This document shows positions 9,497-20,000 of a DNA stretch of 54,376 nt, in pieces. The notes beneath the pieces are model-generated. The model searched no databases. It was not told the DNA's origin and saw only the letters and a list, made by a program, of their open reading frames with translations. Source of the stretch: Priapulus caudatus. Its lineage: Eukaryota > Priapulida > Priapulimorpha > Priapulimorphida > Priapulidae. The position numbers and the translations under genes are program-made. The stretch's first letter is position 1. Every line of letters starts with the position of its first letter. The DNA is taken from positions 13,478-67,853 of the forward strand of contig NW_014578665.1 in the NCBI RefSeq assembly GCF_000485595.1, in the 5' to 3' direction.

Positions 9497-9666
9497 CTAT
9501 TCATCTTCAATATCCAACTGATCAATTTCATCTTCTGCACCTCCTATTGCCCTCCAAAATTGTATAGCTACTTGTTCTGCAAATACTTTTCTCTGGTCAT
9601 GTGGCAAAGTAGCTGCATGTTCTTTCATTATACGCATTCTTTCGAAAAGTTGCTCAAAGCTCTCAC
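9497..9666 (-). CDS. AAGAB: AAGAB, C-terminal coding exon
   Basis: This last exon encodes ESFEQLFERMRIMKEHAA, TLPHDQRKVFAEQVAIQFW and RAIGGAEDEIDQLDIEDE, ending at a TAG (9497-9499). The pattern FE(R/Q)LF, TLPH(E/D)QRK, A(E)KVA..FW.AIGGD..EI is the conserved helical C-terminal region of alpha/gamma-adaptin-binding protein p34. The acceptor reads TTCTTTTCAG followed by GTGAGAGC on the minus strand, so the exon starts at 9666. The donor of the upstream exon ends ...CCTGGAG, so the joined codon is Gly (G|GT) and the phase fits. In the family this region helps p34 act as a cytosolic chaperone for adaptin subunits during AP-1/AP-2 assembly. I am confident of the family; the exon border is read by eye. 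Confidence 0.87.
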
Positions 9667-10187
9667 CTGAAAAGAAGATAATCCACATACATGTACACTG
9701 AAAACACATCAGCAAATATGCTCGTGTTTGCTGTACAATAACAATATACGATTAAAGGAATAATATGTCCATTGATTATGCAATGTTGACGAATGCTAGA
9801 GTAACTGGCACCTTGTGTAGTTAATAAGTACGTAACCTTATAGCCTAACGCGTATTAGTTTGTCCAATATCACTGCTGGTTACATTACAAGCAAGACTTG
9901 AAATCGGTTGTTGATATTCATTTATAACGTGCCGTAAATGTCATCCAGGAGTCAAGCGATAAGTCGCCGATAACGTAAACATTTGTGCGGCCCGTATGTT
10001 TTGGACGCCAGATGAAATGGATGTGTCAGCTGTGTAACTATGGCCACGGACTAAACATGGAAATGGAGTAAAACACACGTACTAATCACGGACGCACATG
10101 GACAGCCCTGACAAAAAGTTCCTTATCACGAGCGTCCGTGTTTACGAAATCACTGATGATAGCATTGCGTACGGCCGAGCGGTGTCA

Positions 10188-11104
10188 GGACAAATACCCC
10201 CCGGACAATTACCCCCGGACAATTACCCCCCCAGGGTTCTTGTTAATAGCCGGTAACCGGTTATTTTTACCGCCTATCGCGCAATTTGTTACCGGCTATC
10301 AATTTGAGAAACTCCAACTAAAGGCGGTAAAATATTTAATCCATATTTGAAAAAACGAAGTTTATTTTAAATACTTCCAACCAAGACTAACTCTGTGCAC
10401 GGGCGGGTTTTTCTTTTTATAATAGATACTTAATATCATATATTTTCCTATCTAAAAAACGAAGTTTATTTTAAATACTTCCAACCCAAGACTAACTCTG
10501 TGCACGGGCGGGTTTTTCTTTTTATAATAGATACTTAATAATAATAGCATATATTTTCCTATCTAAACTACCAAATTCTAGAACCCATACTCATCAAAAT
10601 AGGCTATTTGTGGGTCAAATCAGAATTTTTTTCCCGGGGGTGCATGCCGGACCCCCCTAGCAGGGCTTCGCGCCTTCGCGTCGCCTTACCGGGGTCCGGC
10701 CGGAAAACAGTTACCTTGTTTCTTGTCAAATTACCTTCGTTTGTCAAAGTTAAGCCTGCCCCCCTGCATTTACCCCGGACCAATTCTACCCGGACATTTA
10801 CCCCGCATTTACCCGGACAATTACCCTGCGCATTACCCCCAGGGTCTTTAACACCATGCCATTTCACCCCCAAGGAATCCACACCTGGACATTACCCCTG
10901 GACAGATTATCCCCCGACAATTACCCCTGGATTTACCCGGGCATTTACCCACGGCATTACGCCCCCGGAATTACACCCCGGACAATTACCCCCCGGCACA
11001 CTTTTACCCCCGACATTTACCCCGGACATTTTACTCGCCGCATCCCGGACATTTACCCGGACAATTACCCGGATATTTACCCGCAGAACACTTACTCCCC
11101 GTGA
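10188..11104. repeat. C-rich GGACAATTACCCCC array, left arm
   Basis: Starting with GGACAAATACCCCCCGGACA, units of about 13-17 bp built on CCCCGGACAATTAC repeat irregularly at 10188-10235 and again at 10760-11100, with drift to GGACATTTACC and GGAATTACACC. The reverse complement of the same unit fills 12310-12731, so the two arrays face each other as an inverted repeat. Between the two blocks lie the 104 bp duplication (10350-10564) and a GC-rich patch. Confidence 0.8.
10350..10564. repeat. Tandem duplication, unit about 104 bp
   Basis: Two adjacent near-identical copies, each starting AAAAAACGAAGTTTATTTTA (10350 and 10454). They differ by a C insertion and a few ATA units near the end. The segment CACGGGCGGGTTTTTCTTTT is shared. 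It lies inside the TTAA-flanked element. Confidence 0.85.
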
Positions 11105-11154
11105 TTACTCACTTGGTGTTTATTACTTCATTGATAACAGTGATACAGGCAGGG

Positions 11155-12285
11155 TCGGAGTGAAGGAAGAATGGGGGTGGAGGGGAGGGGGGAAAAGGTT
11201 GAAGGATAGAGTAGTGTGGTGGGGGGCATGAGAAGAGGAATAGGAGGTGCGTAGAGGAGGAGGAGGAGGAGTGGAGGTGGAGGAGGAGGAGGCGACGCGA
11301 AGCGTGGGAAAGGAGGGCACTTAGGGGGGGAGGTGGAGGAGGGAGAGGAGGAGAGGAGGAGAGGATGAAGGAGGGAGAATGGGTGAGAGGATGAGGAGGA
11401 GGTGAAGGAGGAGGAGGGAGAGACCGTGGGTGGGAGAAGAGTGGTGTGAGTGCGGAGGGCGAGAAGGTGGAGAGAGGAGCGAGGGAGAAGTGCGGCGGGG
11501 GCAGGTGGTGGAGGAGGAGTGGAGTGTGGTGGGAGGAGGAGAGGAGCCGAGATATCGTGTGGGGGGGAAGGGGGAGTGGTATTGAGGTAGAGGAGCGTAG
11601 AGGCGCCCTTCCTCATACTTTTTCCTCCCCCACCCTCCTCTCCTCTCTTCTCCTTCTTCCTCCATCACTATCTCTCTCCTTCCTTCCACCCTCTTCCCTC
11701 CTCCCCTCATTTCTTCGCATTTCTCCCAATCTTCGTCCCCTCCCTTTCTCCACTGCTCTGCTCCTCTACCTCCCTCCACCTCTTACTCCTCTCTTCCTCC
11801 TCCCTACAGCCTTTACCCTCTACACCCTGGCCTCCGTCTCCTCCCTTCTCTACTCCTCACCTGCCTCCTTCCTCTTCCTCTCCTCCCGTAATACCCTCCT
11901 CTCTCCACCTCCTCTCTCATTTCTTTCTCCTCCGTCCACTTTTTCCTCCTATTCTCATCTCGTCACTTCTCCTCCTCTCTTACCTTCTCCCTCCTCCTTC
12001 CCCTTTCCCCACGTTCTCCCTCTATACTTATCCCTCCTCTCTCCTCCCTCTCCACCTTCTCTCACTCCACCTCCTCGTCTCTTCGTCCTTCTCCTCTCTC
12101 CTCTCTACCCCCTCTCCTATCCCCTCCTCATCCCCACCCACGTTATCCCAGTTCTCCCTCTTCCTCTCACTCCTCTTCTCATCTCCCTCCTTCCTTTCCT
12201 CTTTTCTCACCTCTCCCCTCCTCCTCTTCTCCTTCTCCCCTCCTTCCCTCCCCTTCAGACCTCTGCCTGTTCACTGTCTCCATGA
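11155..12285. repeat. Purine-rich then pyrimidine-rich tracts (over 1 kb)
   Basis: About 11155-11605 is almost entirely G and A on the plus strand (GGAGGAGG-type). About 11608-12275 is almost entirely C and T (CTCCTCCTTCC-type). The two are roughly complementary in composition, so the strand could fold back. Homopurine-homopyrimidine DNA is also the substrate for triplex (H-DNA). The long ORFs here, up to 279 codons of Leu, Ser and Pro, are composition artefacts. Confidence 0.85.
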
Positions 12286-12309
12286 TATAACCACACGTGC
12301 GTAAAGTAA

Positions 12310-12731
12310 AAAAATCTGTCCGGGGGGGGGGGGGGGCGTTATTGTTCCAGGCCTAATGTCGGGGGGTAAATGTCCGGGGGGTAATGTCGGGGGTTTGTCT
12401 TGCTGGCGGTAAATGTACGCGGGGGTAATTGTTCCGGGGTAATGGCGGGGGGTAATTGTCCGGGGGTATGGCGGGGGGTATTGCTCCGGCGGGTTATGTC
12501 GGGGGGTTAATTGTCGGGGGTAAATGTCAGGGGAGTAATTAGTGGGGGTTTATGGTCCGGGGGTAATTGTGGGGGTGGTCGGGGACGGTATTGTCCGGGG
12601 GTAAATGGCATGGGGGGTAAATGGCATGGGGGGTAATTGTCCGGGGGGTAATTGTCAGGGGGTAATTGTCCGGGGGGTGATTGTCCGGGGGTAATTGTCC
12701 GGGGGGTGATTGTCCGGGGGGTATTTGTCCT
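12310..12731. repeat. G-rich GTAATTGTCCGGGGG array, right arm
   Basis: Irregular tandem units of about 14-17 bp such as GGGGGGTAATTGTCC, with a run of 14 G near 12320. It is the inverted counterpart of the C-rich array at 10188-11104 and ends GGGGGGTATTTGTCC, mirroring that array's first unit. Runs of four to six G at short spacing could form G-quadruplexes. Confidence 0.85.
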
Positions 12732-13367
12732 AGAACCGGCCGAGCATGCGTGCGAAAATGCCCGGTGCACTATAAATCTGTATCACACCCGCTTCGCCGG
12801 CAGCGGTTTGAAACTGTAAACAACTCAGTCAACTGATTTCTTGGACTGCAGATTTCAATTAGACATTTCTTAGTAAGCAGCAGTGATATAGGACAAACTA
12901 ATATGCGTTTGGCTATAAGGTAATGTACTTATTAACTACATAAGGTGCCAGTTACCATAGCATTCATCAACATTGCACATCAATGGACATATTATTCCTT
13001 TAAAGAGCTAACGCTTACTAAAAGCACAGTTTAAGTTATTGGAATCACGTTATATTTCTTAAAAATTTGAACTTGCAAATTGCATCTGTTCGCTAATAGA
13101 GTATTTTTATAACAACATTGTTTATACGCTGCCCCACAGTTACAGGCAGAATATTGATTTTCCCATTCAGTTTTAAAGGCACATAACAAACCAAGAGTAC
13201 AGAATCAATATATGCGAATGCAGACCTACATCTATAAGCGTTATTAGCCAATTACATAGCAACCTCTAGCTGATCATCAATCCATAAGTGTTAGCATTAA
13301 TGAAGAGCAAAGGTCCACCGACACATATATAGCTAAGTAGATCTATCTATTGCTGGTAACTGCTTAC

Positions 13368-14232
13368 CTCCAGGGTCTTCATTACCAAGTGCAGTCAACA
13401 ACTCTCGGTCCATCACTCCATCGCCAGTTGCTGTCACTTTGCCTGTTGTCTGCTTCTTCATGTTCTCTGTGTCCTTCTTGTCCTTGTCACCCTCCACCGA
13501 TCCACAAGCGCCCTCTGTGTGTTCACAAGCACCCTCGATGTGACTGGCAACATCTGCCCTCGCAAATCGTCCCGTGGCGGCGCCAGCATCCGAGACCCGC
13601 CCCGCAGCATGGTCTTGCAGTTGCGACGCGAGCACGCCTAGTGAGTTCTGCGTCGACGCATCCTTCAGTTCTAGGTTGGGCCATAGGTGCGCATGCAGTG
13701 CCTGCACGACGCGCCGCATACCACCCAGCTCCACCTCCTCGAAGCCCTCATCCGAGTCGTCGGCTTCGTCGCCACTCGACGGCTCGCCATACCGCTCGAC
13801 GAGCTCAAACGCCACCTTGAGGCAGTAGCTACGCAGCTTCTCTCGTGAGATCACTGCACCCGAGTTCTCGGCGAGCGTCTCACAGACAAGCAGTCGCACG
13901 TCAGGCTGCCAGTGGGCGACGAACGTGAGCCAGCAGCGCACCGCGCTGAGGCTCTCCTCACTCTTGCTGTCAAAGTGGATGACTACGGCCTGTACGGCGT
14001 CAGTGAACTCGCGGCAGCCGAGTGTCTGCGTCGGCAGTGTGCACAGGTGCACATCAGCGCTGTAGTACTTGGTGTTGATGTGCCACGGGTATGCCTGGAT
14101 CGTGTCGGCCCACATCTCCGGCTCCGGCAGCACGTCATCACCGATCACCTCACGGATGAGATGCTCTGGCTTGTAGCTCGAGCAGCTGATGAAGACAGCG
14201 CACGGTCCCGGGACGAGTGCCGCCGATGCCAT
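13368..14232 (-). CDS. AAGAB: AAGAB, N-terminal coding exon (p34)
   Basis: This 288-codon exon begins at ATG 14232 (MASAALVPGPCAVFISCSS) and ends at a GTAAGC donor after ...NEDPGG. Conserved landmarks of p34 in order are an N-terminal CAVFISCSS...LIREVIGDD segment (about residues 11-30), YPWHINTKYYSADVHLCTLP (about 48-67), VQAVVIHFDSKSEE, LLVCETL, KVAFELVE, and RRVVQALHAHLWPNLELKD (about 175-192). A Rab-like fold is expected for the first half. The residues after 200 form a polar, probably disordered linker rich in Glu, Gly and Thr. Joined to the last exon the protein is about 345 residues, compared with about 315 in human. The exon is GC-richer than its surroundings. In the family, p34 binds AP-1 gamma and AP-2 alpha subunits and stabilises them before adaptor-complex assembly in clathrin traffic. 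Confidence 0.9.
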
Positions 14233-15214
14233 TACTACAAGATGTCAGTCGCTCTGAGATTCAATAGTCTGCAAAATAACACCAGAACCGTGGCAAATAC
14301 GAATTAGCTCGTTTTTTGAACAAAACTTGCTTGTGTTGTTTGCATACATTGTTCAACACACAGTCAAGTGGAAATCAGGGTAGCAACAGTTGTGTGAACA
14401 ACTTGGGTCTCACCAGTTAGTAAACTTTTTACTGATTACTCCGGCACAACAATCTCCACATATTTGTGCTGTTATAGTCTATGAAACAGCAGGGGAACAC
14501 CCAAGTGTGCCCGCTATCTTCAGATTTCCGAAATGAAATGTTAAAACGGTCCCACAAAATCAGTGCACTTAATTACGTGACGCATATATATTCATAGACT
14601 GGTACCTATCTCGAAATGTATACAAAGGTAACTAACAAAAAATCACTAGGTTTGTTGACATATATACATATGTAAACAATCAAACAGGGCATGAAATTCA
14701 GATTTTTTGCACCAGCCCTCTGGGCTGGAAACAGCAGTTTTTTTTTTACCAGCCCTCACAAATTTTGTTAGCTGTTTGAACCAGAAGAGACCTAAAATAA
14801 GACTTGGAATGATAATTAAAATCACGCTGGTCCGAAAAATGTTGTAGTGTGCGGCATCGCGTAGGAGCTGTTGAACAAGACTATTATAATTCAGGTCGTG
14901 AATGATGTCCGAAGTGTTTTTCATTCATTCATTTCAGGTGCTGACTGGCAGCCGTTCTACGCACATCCTGATCTCTCTCCCCCTTGTGATATTGCCCTCT
15001 ACACTGTTGTCACCAGTTATCTCTATCACTCGCTTCTTTAGCAGCGGTGATTGCGCAAAGTGTTGGAATCAGGTAAAACAGCAATGTAGGCCATTTGCTC
15101 ATTAATGCTATAAATACAAATGTAGGTCCTCGCTAAGACGGCTGAAACCACCGGCTAGGAGGGCCGGTGTTTTGCCAATGTTACTGGCCCTCTTAATAAT
15201 CTGCCAGCATATGC
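14233..15214. other. AAGAB 5' flank and unassigned repeats
   Basis: The first few hundred bases should hold the AAGAB promoter; I see no clear TATA box. TAGACTGGTA occurs at 14595. At 14685 CAGGGCATGAAATTC followed by repeated ACCAGCCCTC looks like the left end of a CAGGG-type element, but no matching right end was found. A 92-codon minus-strand ORF (14646-14924) lies in this repeat and is not credible. Confidence 0.4.
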
Positions 15215-15222
15215 CTGTGGGC

Positions 15223-16239
15223 CAGGGAATAAAATACACGGGAGCGACAAGCGATTTCGCTCTGGTAAGCTCTAAAATCGCTCTGGTAAGAACAATAACG
15301 GGAGCGATCGCCCCAGAGAGAAAATCGCTCCCGTGGCCTGATAAATTGAAACGTACACAAGTAGGCAGTGGGAAAAATATACGGGGGCTCGGGGCGATTT
15401 AGCCCCCGAAATGCCAAAAAGAGCCCCGGAAATGCCAAAAAGAGCCCCCGTAAATTTGCATAGAGTTCAATGCAAACTAAATTTTAGAGTGCTATTTTTA
15501 TGCACGCGAGCTTGACTACTACGTTCCGGCAGTACCCCGGGGGACATAGACCCTCTCAGCCTCTGAGACTGTGACAAATTAACCGTGTACTTTCTTATTT
15601 TGAGACTGACAAAAGAAACAAACAACTGCACAGTGGTATTTTTATATATAAAAACATTTATTTACATCCAAATGAAAAGATAACGTGGTTTATACCGTAT
15701 GTTTATTACAGAGTAACAAAACAATAAGCAATCTAGAAGTAGTGACTAGTGAAGCATCTGTACATGTAGAGAGAGAAGAGTGAGAACTGAGAAGGGGAGT
15801 GGTGGACAGAATGGTAGTATGGTACTATGATAGAACTTAGAAGATCTATGGGAGAGGTCAGAGGTGTCGGAGCCTCGGAGGCAGCATTGTGAATGCGAAT
15901 CGATTCAAAGGATGTTTGGATCATGAGTTACAAGTGTGATTAGTGATATGTAGTAATGTAAATATAATTATAGGTACATGTATTAACAGAAAATTCGACA
16001 CGCTCATGGAATTAATAATACATACAATTTACATTGATGTCCCCATCCCCACAAATAAAATAAGAGTGCATTATATATATTGATTATATTACGTATTTTT
16101 CGAAAATTTGAAACTATGAAAATGGCTCTGGAGTCTTGATACATAAAAAATGGCTCTGGAGCTTCAAAAAATGGCTCTGGCAAATTTTTGAAAAGTCAGA
16201 AAAATGGCTCTGGTGAAAAAAAAAGTATTTTTTACCCTG
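15223..16239. mobile_element. hAT-like element with GAAATGCCAAAAAG repeats, copy 1
   Basis: The left end CAGGGAATAAAATAC matches the reverse complement of the right end (GTATTTTTTACCCTG) at 13 of 15 positions. The flanks are CTGTGGGC (15215-15222) and CTGTGAGC (16240-16247), an 8-bp duplication with one change, as expected of hAT transposons. Subterminal direct repeats differ by side. The left side has GCCCCCGAAATGCCAAAAAG-type units and CGATTTCGC blocks; the right side has four AAAATGGCTCTGG units (16120-16215). No transposase. A second copy lies at 45310-46617. Confidence 0.85.
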
Positions 16240-16247
16240 CTGTGAGC

Positions 16248-17047
16248 TGGTGCTAATTTCGCTCCCTGTCTAATTAAAAATGCAGATCGGTTTACATATT
16301 GGTGGAAAGAATGTTGTGCGGGTGTTCTATGACATGTTAGCCTTAGGCCTACTATACACATTTGGTGTTTATGCAAGGAGTACTGGTACGTATCAGAACG
16401 GTATACTCTCTGTCGTTTCTCTTGATAGTCACATCACATGTACCTACATACTTTCTAGAAATTGAGCTATTTGGTGAAACAGCGCTAAGCAGATCGATAT
16501 AGGTTTTAATGTACGAAGCTAAGGTTGTGTTCTCACATTTTATTTATTCCACACACCATACAGATATAGATACGTGTTGTACCATGCAGTGCTTGCCACA
16601 GCTAGCACATTAGAGTTGCATTCCTGCACCCACTCGTGTTTAAAACATAAGGATTTTATTTGAGACCACAAGCCCAGAGTAGTACAGTGTTATTTACGAT
16701 AAACTACCGGCCCACAATCCCTTATCTGCAATTCTGAAATTTAAACATCACTGTTACACGAGTTTCGTGTGAAGCATCATTCATAGGCATGACATGATAT
16801 AATACGGTAACACTTTTTTCTAGTCATAAAACTCTGTGTGAATATTCATAAAATCAGCTGTAGCAACATTACTGCGTTTGCTTACAGAATGCTATGAGTG
16901 TCGGAAAACCATCTAGGTAGGTAGACCGTTTAATTACGCACTAGAACTTTTTATAATCTGACGCTATTCTGGGCCTAGAAAGCTTTAGCATATAAAAGTT
17001 ATCCAGCATAATTTATTGGTCTACCACCGAGGGTGGTAGGGTACTAC
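16248..17047. other. Unassigned AT-rich spacer
   Basis: No gene or element ends could be supported. A 61-codon ORF at 16280-16465 shows no family signature. The sequence is ordinary AT-rich DNA up to the next element. Confidence 0.4.
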
Positions 17048-17052
17048 CTTAG

Positions 17053-17903
17053 CAGGGTGCGAAATTAACGGGAGTCCGGAGTCAAATACTCCCTGATTTA
17101 CTGTCGGACTCCCTGATTTGACATATGCAGGAGTCCGTGTGACTCCCTGCAAATTCTGCCATACTAACTAGTTCATTCCAGAGCATGGCCTCGCGGAATT
17201 ACCGTATTTTTTCAGCTAATGTCCAAAGAAAATTTGGCAGACGTGTAACCGCATGCATCTTAAAAATAACCACACACAGAGCTCAGAAATTCGGTATTTA
17301 TCGTTTACACGAGGCAAAATGCGCGGTCCAAGAAATACGGTATCTAAACAGATCCGGTATTTGTTGAAATACGCAGATTCCCAGACCCCGAATAATTTGC
17401 CGTGCTTGAGAAATACCGGATCTCTTGGACCGCGCATTTCCTCGTGTGAACGCTGAATACCGTATTTCTGAAGCCCTGTATTTTATAGACTGGTCCGCGC
17501 TCAACAGTTCCAGTGTAACGCAAGTGGAACTGTCGAGCGCGGACCAGTCTACGTATTTTATCGGCAGTTGGTGCGCATTGCATTGTTTATTTCGCATTGT
17601 TCGCTTGATTGTTCACTTGGACGCTTTTTTTCCAGTGTACTAAAGCAGCTCGTAGCTCGCAAATACGGCATTTCTGGAGCCGCGAATCAGCGTCTGAACG
17701 CTCGGTCGCGTATTTGTCTCAGATTTGGTATTTCGCAAATACCGTATTTCATAAATACGAGGTCTCGTGTGAACGAGGCTTTTCTTAATATTATTTATTT
17801 TGAACCTCAGACTGCGGACTCCCTGATTCTGCTGCGGACTCCCTCTTTTTGAGGGTAGGGAGTCCGCTGGATTCCCGTGTTCAATAGTTAATTGCTACCC
17901 CTG
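17053..17903. mobile_element. 851 bp CAGGG element with 5-bp CTTAG duplication
   Basis: The ends are CAGGGTGCGAAATTAAC and GTTAATTGCTACCCCTG, an imperfect TIR. The flanks are a perfect CTTAG on each side (17048-17052 and 17904-17908). GGACTCCCTGATTT-type units repeat just inside both ends (17060-17155 and 17810-17870). The interior is packed with AATACCGTATTT-like palindromes and longer inverted repeats. The insertion hit the target immediately beside the piggyBac left end, so the TTAG next to the piggyBac element is part of this duplication. A hAT5-like label is inferred from the 5-bp duplication. Confidence 0.85.
17486..17553. repeat. Hairpin bounded by TAGACTGGTC
   Basis: TAGACTGGTCCGCGCTC...AACAGTTCCA is followed, after a loop of about 13 bases, by its near-perfect complement ending GACCAGTCTA. 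Stem length is about 27 bp. It lies inside the 851 bp element. Its ends are one of several TAGACTGGT occurrences in the window. Confidence 0.75.
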
Positions 17904-18086
17904 CTTAGCCCTTTCGCTGCTGTAATGTTTGAATGTCCAAAACAAATAACACTAATAACACATTAGCTGAGTTTTACTGGTTCATGCTTTTAATGTGAGT
18001 GACCGATTTCTGTTCGATTTCCTGGACCAAAAAACGTACACCACTCTACCAACCAAAACCAATAACGATCCTCCCTGTCACAACAC

Positions 18087-18276
18087 TGTGACAATACTGT
18101 GTTCATGTTAATACCAACATCTCAATGTTGTAATGTTTGTAACGACAGATGGCGCCAGGGTGGCCAGTGTCACGAAAACCGGTAGCATGGCTGATCGTAA
18201 CAGCAGTTGCCAATAAAGCAGTTCCATTCAACAATGGCTTTCTCTCTTGATTACTCACACAACGCATATTGAAACA
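18087..18276 (+). repeat. Element 2 5' LTR
   Basis: A 190 bp LTR starting TGTGACAATACTG and ending GCATATTGAAACA. AATAAA lies at 18212-18217. It has the same length as, and looks identical to, the 3' LTR at 23926. Confidence 0.92.
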
Positions 18277-19221
18277 TGGTGGCAGCGGTGTAAGTGATTA
18301 AAGACCAATTTTACCCAGATCATGGAAGGATTCATGCTGGAGAGACATGGGTAAAGTGAAGAGAAATGCGCTGGAGTGCAGCCCGCCAGAATTCCTTTGT
18401 TCTCCCGGATCAGCTGGCGGTAAATACAGCAGCAGCAAGCAGGCGGCCGTGCAGTATTGGCGAAGCAGGGAGTCCAAATACCAATGTTGGTTTGGGCATC
18501 CGCTGACCAAGACTGGCGTGCGAAGAGTGGATAGACTCTCTCTCAAGACATCACTCCCACTCGCGACGCCGGTGTAGAGCTGCATGATTGAGACTCGCCG
18601 CCGAGCAGGTACAGAGACGCGGAGTGCAAGTGACTGCATCTGCTACAGTGCTAATGAACGGTTGGACTGTGTACCTGTTAATCGTTCATCGTCTACCTTG
18701 TGGAGAGTGCCTGATGCTGAGAGCAAGTGACTTCTCCTAGGGCCTACTGAATGAACGGTTTAATTGACTTGTGATCCGGCGAGACATAAATAGTTTGAAA
18801 GGAACTGGAACGTATAGTTGCCTATGCTAGCCTATAGTTAGCTGCTGATAATTTGTATTGCACATTCGTTTCCACGTATATTTACAATGCATGGTTTGGC
18901 AGAATTTGTAACAAGCATACGTGTAGGTTCGGGTGTGTATATTATTCGCACTGTTTGCACAATGTGTCACGATATGCCCTGATAATTGTGTCATACATGT
19001 ACATGAAACAATGTCCACAGTAATAAGCAGCGCATGATATCCCTCTATTAATGTGTGTTATGCATTAAGGGTTGTGACAGTACGTTTGTTTGACGTAGTC
19101 GGTGTCGTTTGACGTTGTCGTCGTTGTGACATGTCGTTGTGCAAAAGGTTTGTTTCATGACTGTTTAACCAGTATATGCATTACTATTACATGTAGTTTT
19201 GACCATTCGGTGTGAAGCAAC
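18277..19221 (+). other. Element 2 leader
   Basis: Noncoding leader of 945 bp between the LTR and the gag ATG. It opens with the TGG-type primer-binding site. A 76-codon ORF at 18347 has no recognisable domain and I do not call it a gene. Confidence 0.6.
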
Positions 19222-20000
19222 ATGGCACAGGCACCACCCAATAACGTTTATGTTACTCCCACTCTCTCTTAGAGTAAAGGAGGATAGGGTTGATGAGTGG
19301 AAGATTTTTAAGCAAATGTTTGGCAACTACGCTATCATCACTGAATTGTCTAAGAAGCCGAAGGAATACCAGAAGGCAGGTTTTTGTTGGCATACGTTAG
19401 CGACGAAGGGTTAAAGGTGTTCAACAGCCTAACGTATGCACAGGGCGAAGACCAGGATGATATAGAGATTATCATTAAAAAATTGTCAGATCTGATTGTG
19501 GGTCAGACCAATGAGACCTACGAGCGCTTCATGTTTAATAAGCGGGATCAGTCGCCAGGAGAAAGCATTGAGGCTTATGTAGCAGACTTGAGAGAGCTGG
19601 CGAAGACCTGTAATTTTTGTACATGTCTTCAAGATAGTCTGATTCGTGACCGTACATACTCTGGCATTTTGATTCTGCACAAGAAAAAGGCTTTTGCAGA
19701 AGAGGGACTTGAAGCTCCCAGATGCAGTAGATATCTGCAAGTCTTTTGAGCAGGCTCGTACTCAGTTGCAGATGATTGGAGACGAACCGGTGATACATAA
19801 GGTAGAAAGGTTTAAGAAAAAGGGTCAGATAAAAAAGACTCAAGAAACGCGAGATCCGCCTAAGATGAGACAATTGAACTGCAAGTTCTGTAACAGGACA
19901 CACAACGCTAAGAAGGAAGAGTGTCCAGCATTCGAGAAAGAGTGCAATAAATGCCACAGAAAAAACCACTTCGCGGTTTGCTGTAGGCAAAAGAGTTACC
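19222..20000 (+). pseudogene. Element 2 gag with zinc knuckles
   Basis: Gag likely starts at ATG 19222 (MAQAPPNNVYVTPT), in a frame that meets a stop after 17 codons. The Gag body continues in shifted frames: VDEWKIFKQMFGNYAIITEL, then VFNSLTYAQGEDQDDIE, then ETYERFMFNKRDQSPGES and EAYVADLRELAKTCNF. These are typical Ty3/gypsy (mag/SURL-like) capsid segments. At 19860-19990 the nucleocapsid zinc knuckles are CKFCNRTHNAKKEEC and CNKCHRKNHFAVCC. Gag packages element RNA into virus-like particles. At least three frame changes in 800 bp break it, which is unexpected given identical LTRs. Confidence 0.8.

Larger units (their letters stand above)
9756..12999. mobile_element. TTAA-flanked DNA transposon in AAGAB intron
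   Basis: The left end AGGAATAATATGTCCATTGA matches the reverse complement of the right end over about 130 bp with scattered differences (9756-9890 versus 12870-12999), so this is a long TIR. TTAA flanks both sides (9752-9755 and 13000-13003), as in Kolobok and piggyBac insertions. No transposase is visible. The interior is unusual: GGACAATTAC-type arrays on both arms in opposite orientation, a 104 bp tandem duplication, and very long purine- and pyrimidine-rich tracts. Kolobok-like and non-autonomous is my best guess; the superfamily is not proven. Confidence 0.75.
9667..13367 (-). other. AAGAB intron (3.7 kb), mostly mobile DNA
   Basis: On the minus strand the intron starts GTAAGC (at 13367) and ends TTTTCAG (at 9667). 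Of its 3,701 bp, 3,244 bp are one TTAA-flanked element (9756-12999). The remaining intron-proper is about 90 bp on the acceptor side and about 370 bp on the donor side, so the ancestral intron was probably a few hundred bases long. The ORFs within it are translations of repeats. Confidence 0.8.

Noticed and set aside
11446-12285. A 279-codon Leu/Ser/Pro ORF and its minus-strand counterparts.
   Set aside because: It reads through the pyrimidine tract; every frame of such a tract stays open. No domain and no start context.
14646-14924. 92-codon minus-strand ORF with a hydrophobic stretch.
   Set aside because: It lies across a repeat end (CAGGGCATGAAATTC, ACCAGCCCTC units). The hydrophobic segment comes from AT-rich DNA.
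18347-18577. 76-codon ORF in the element 2 leader.
   Set aside because: No retroelement or host domain; the leader of related elements is noncoding.
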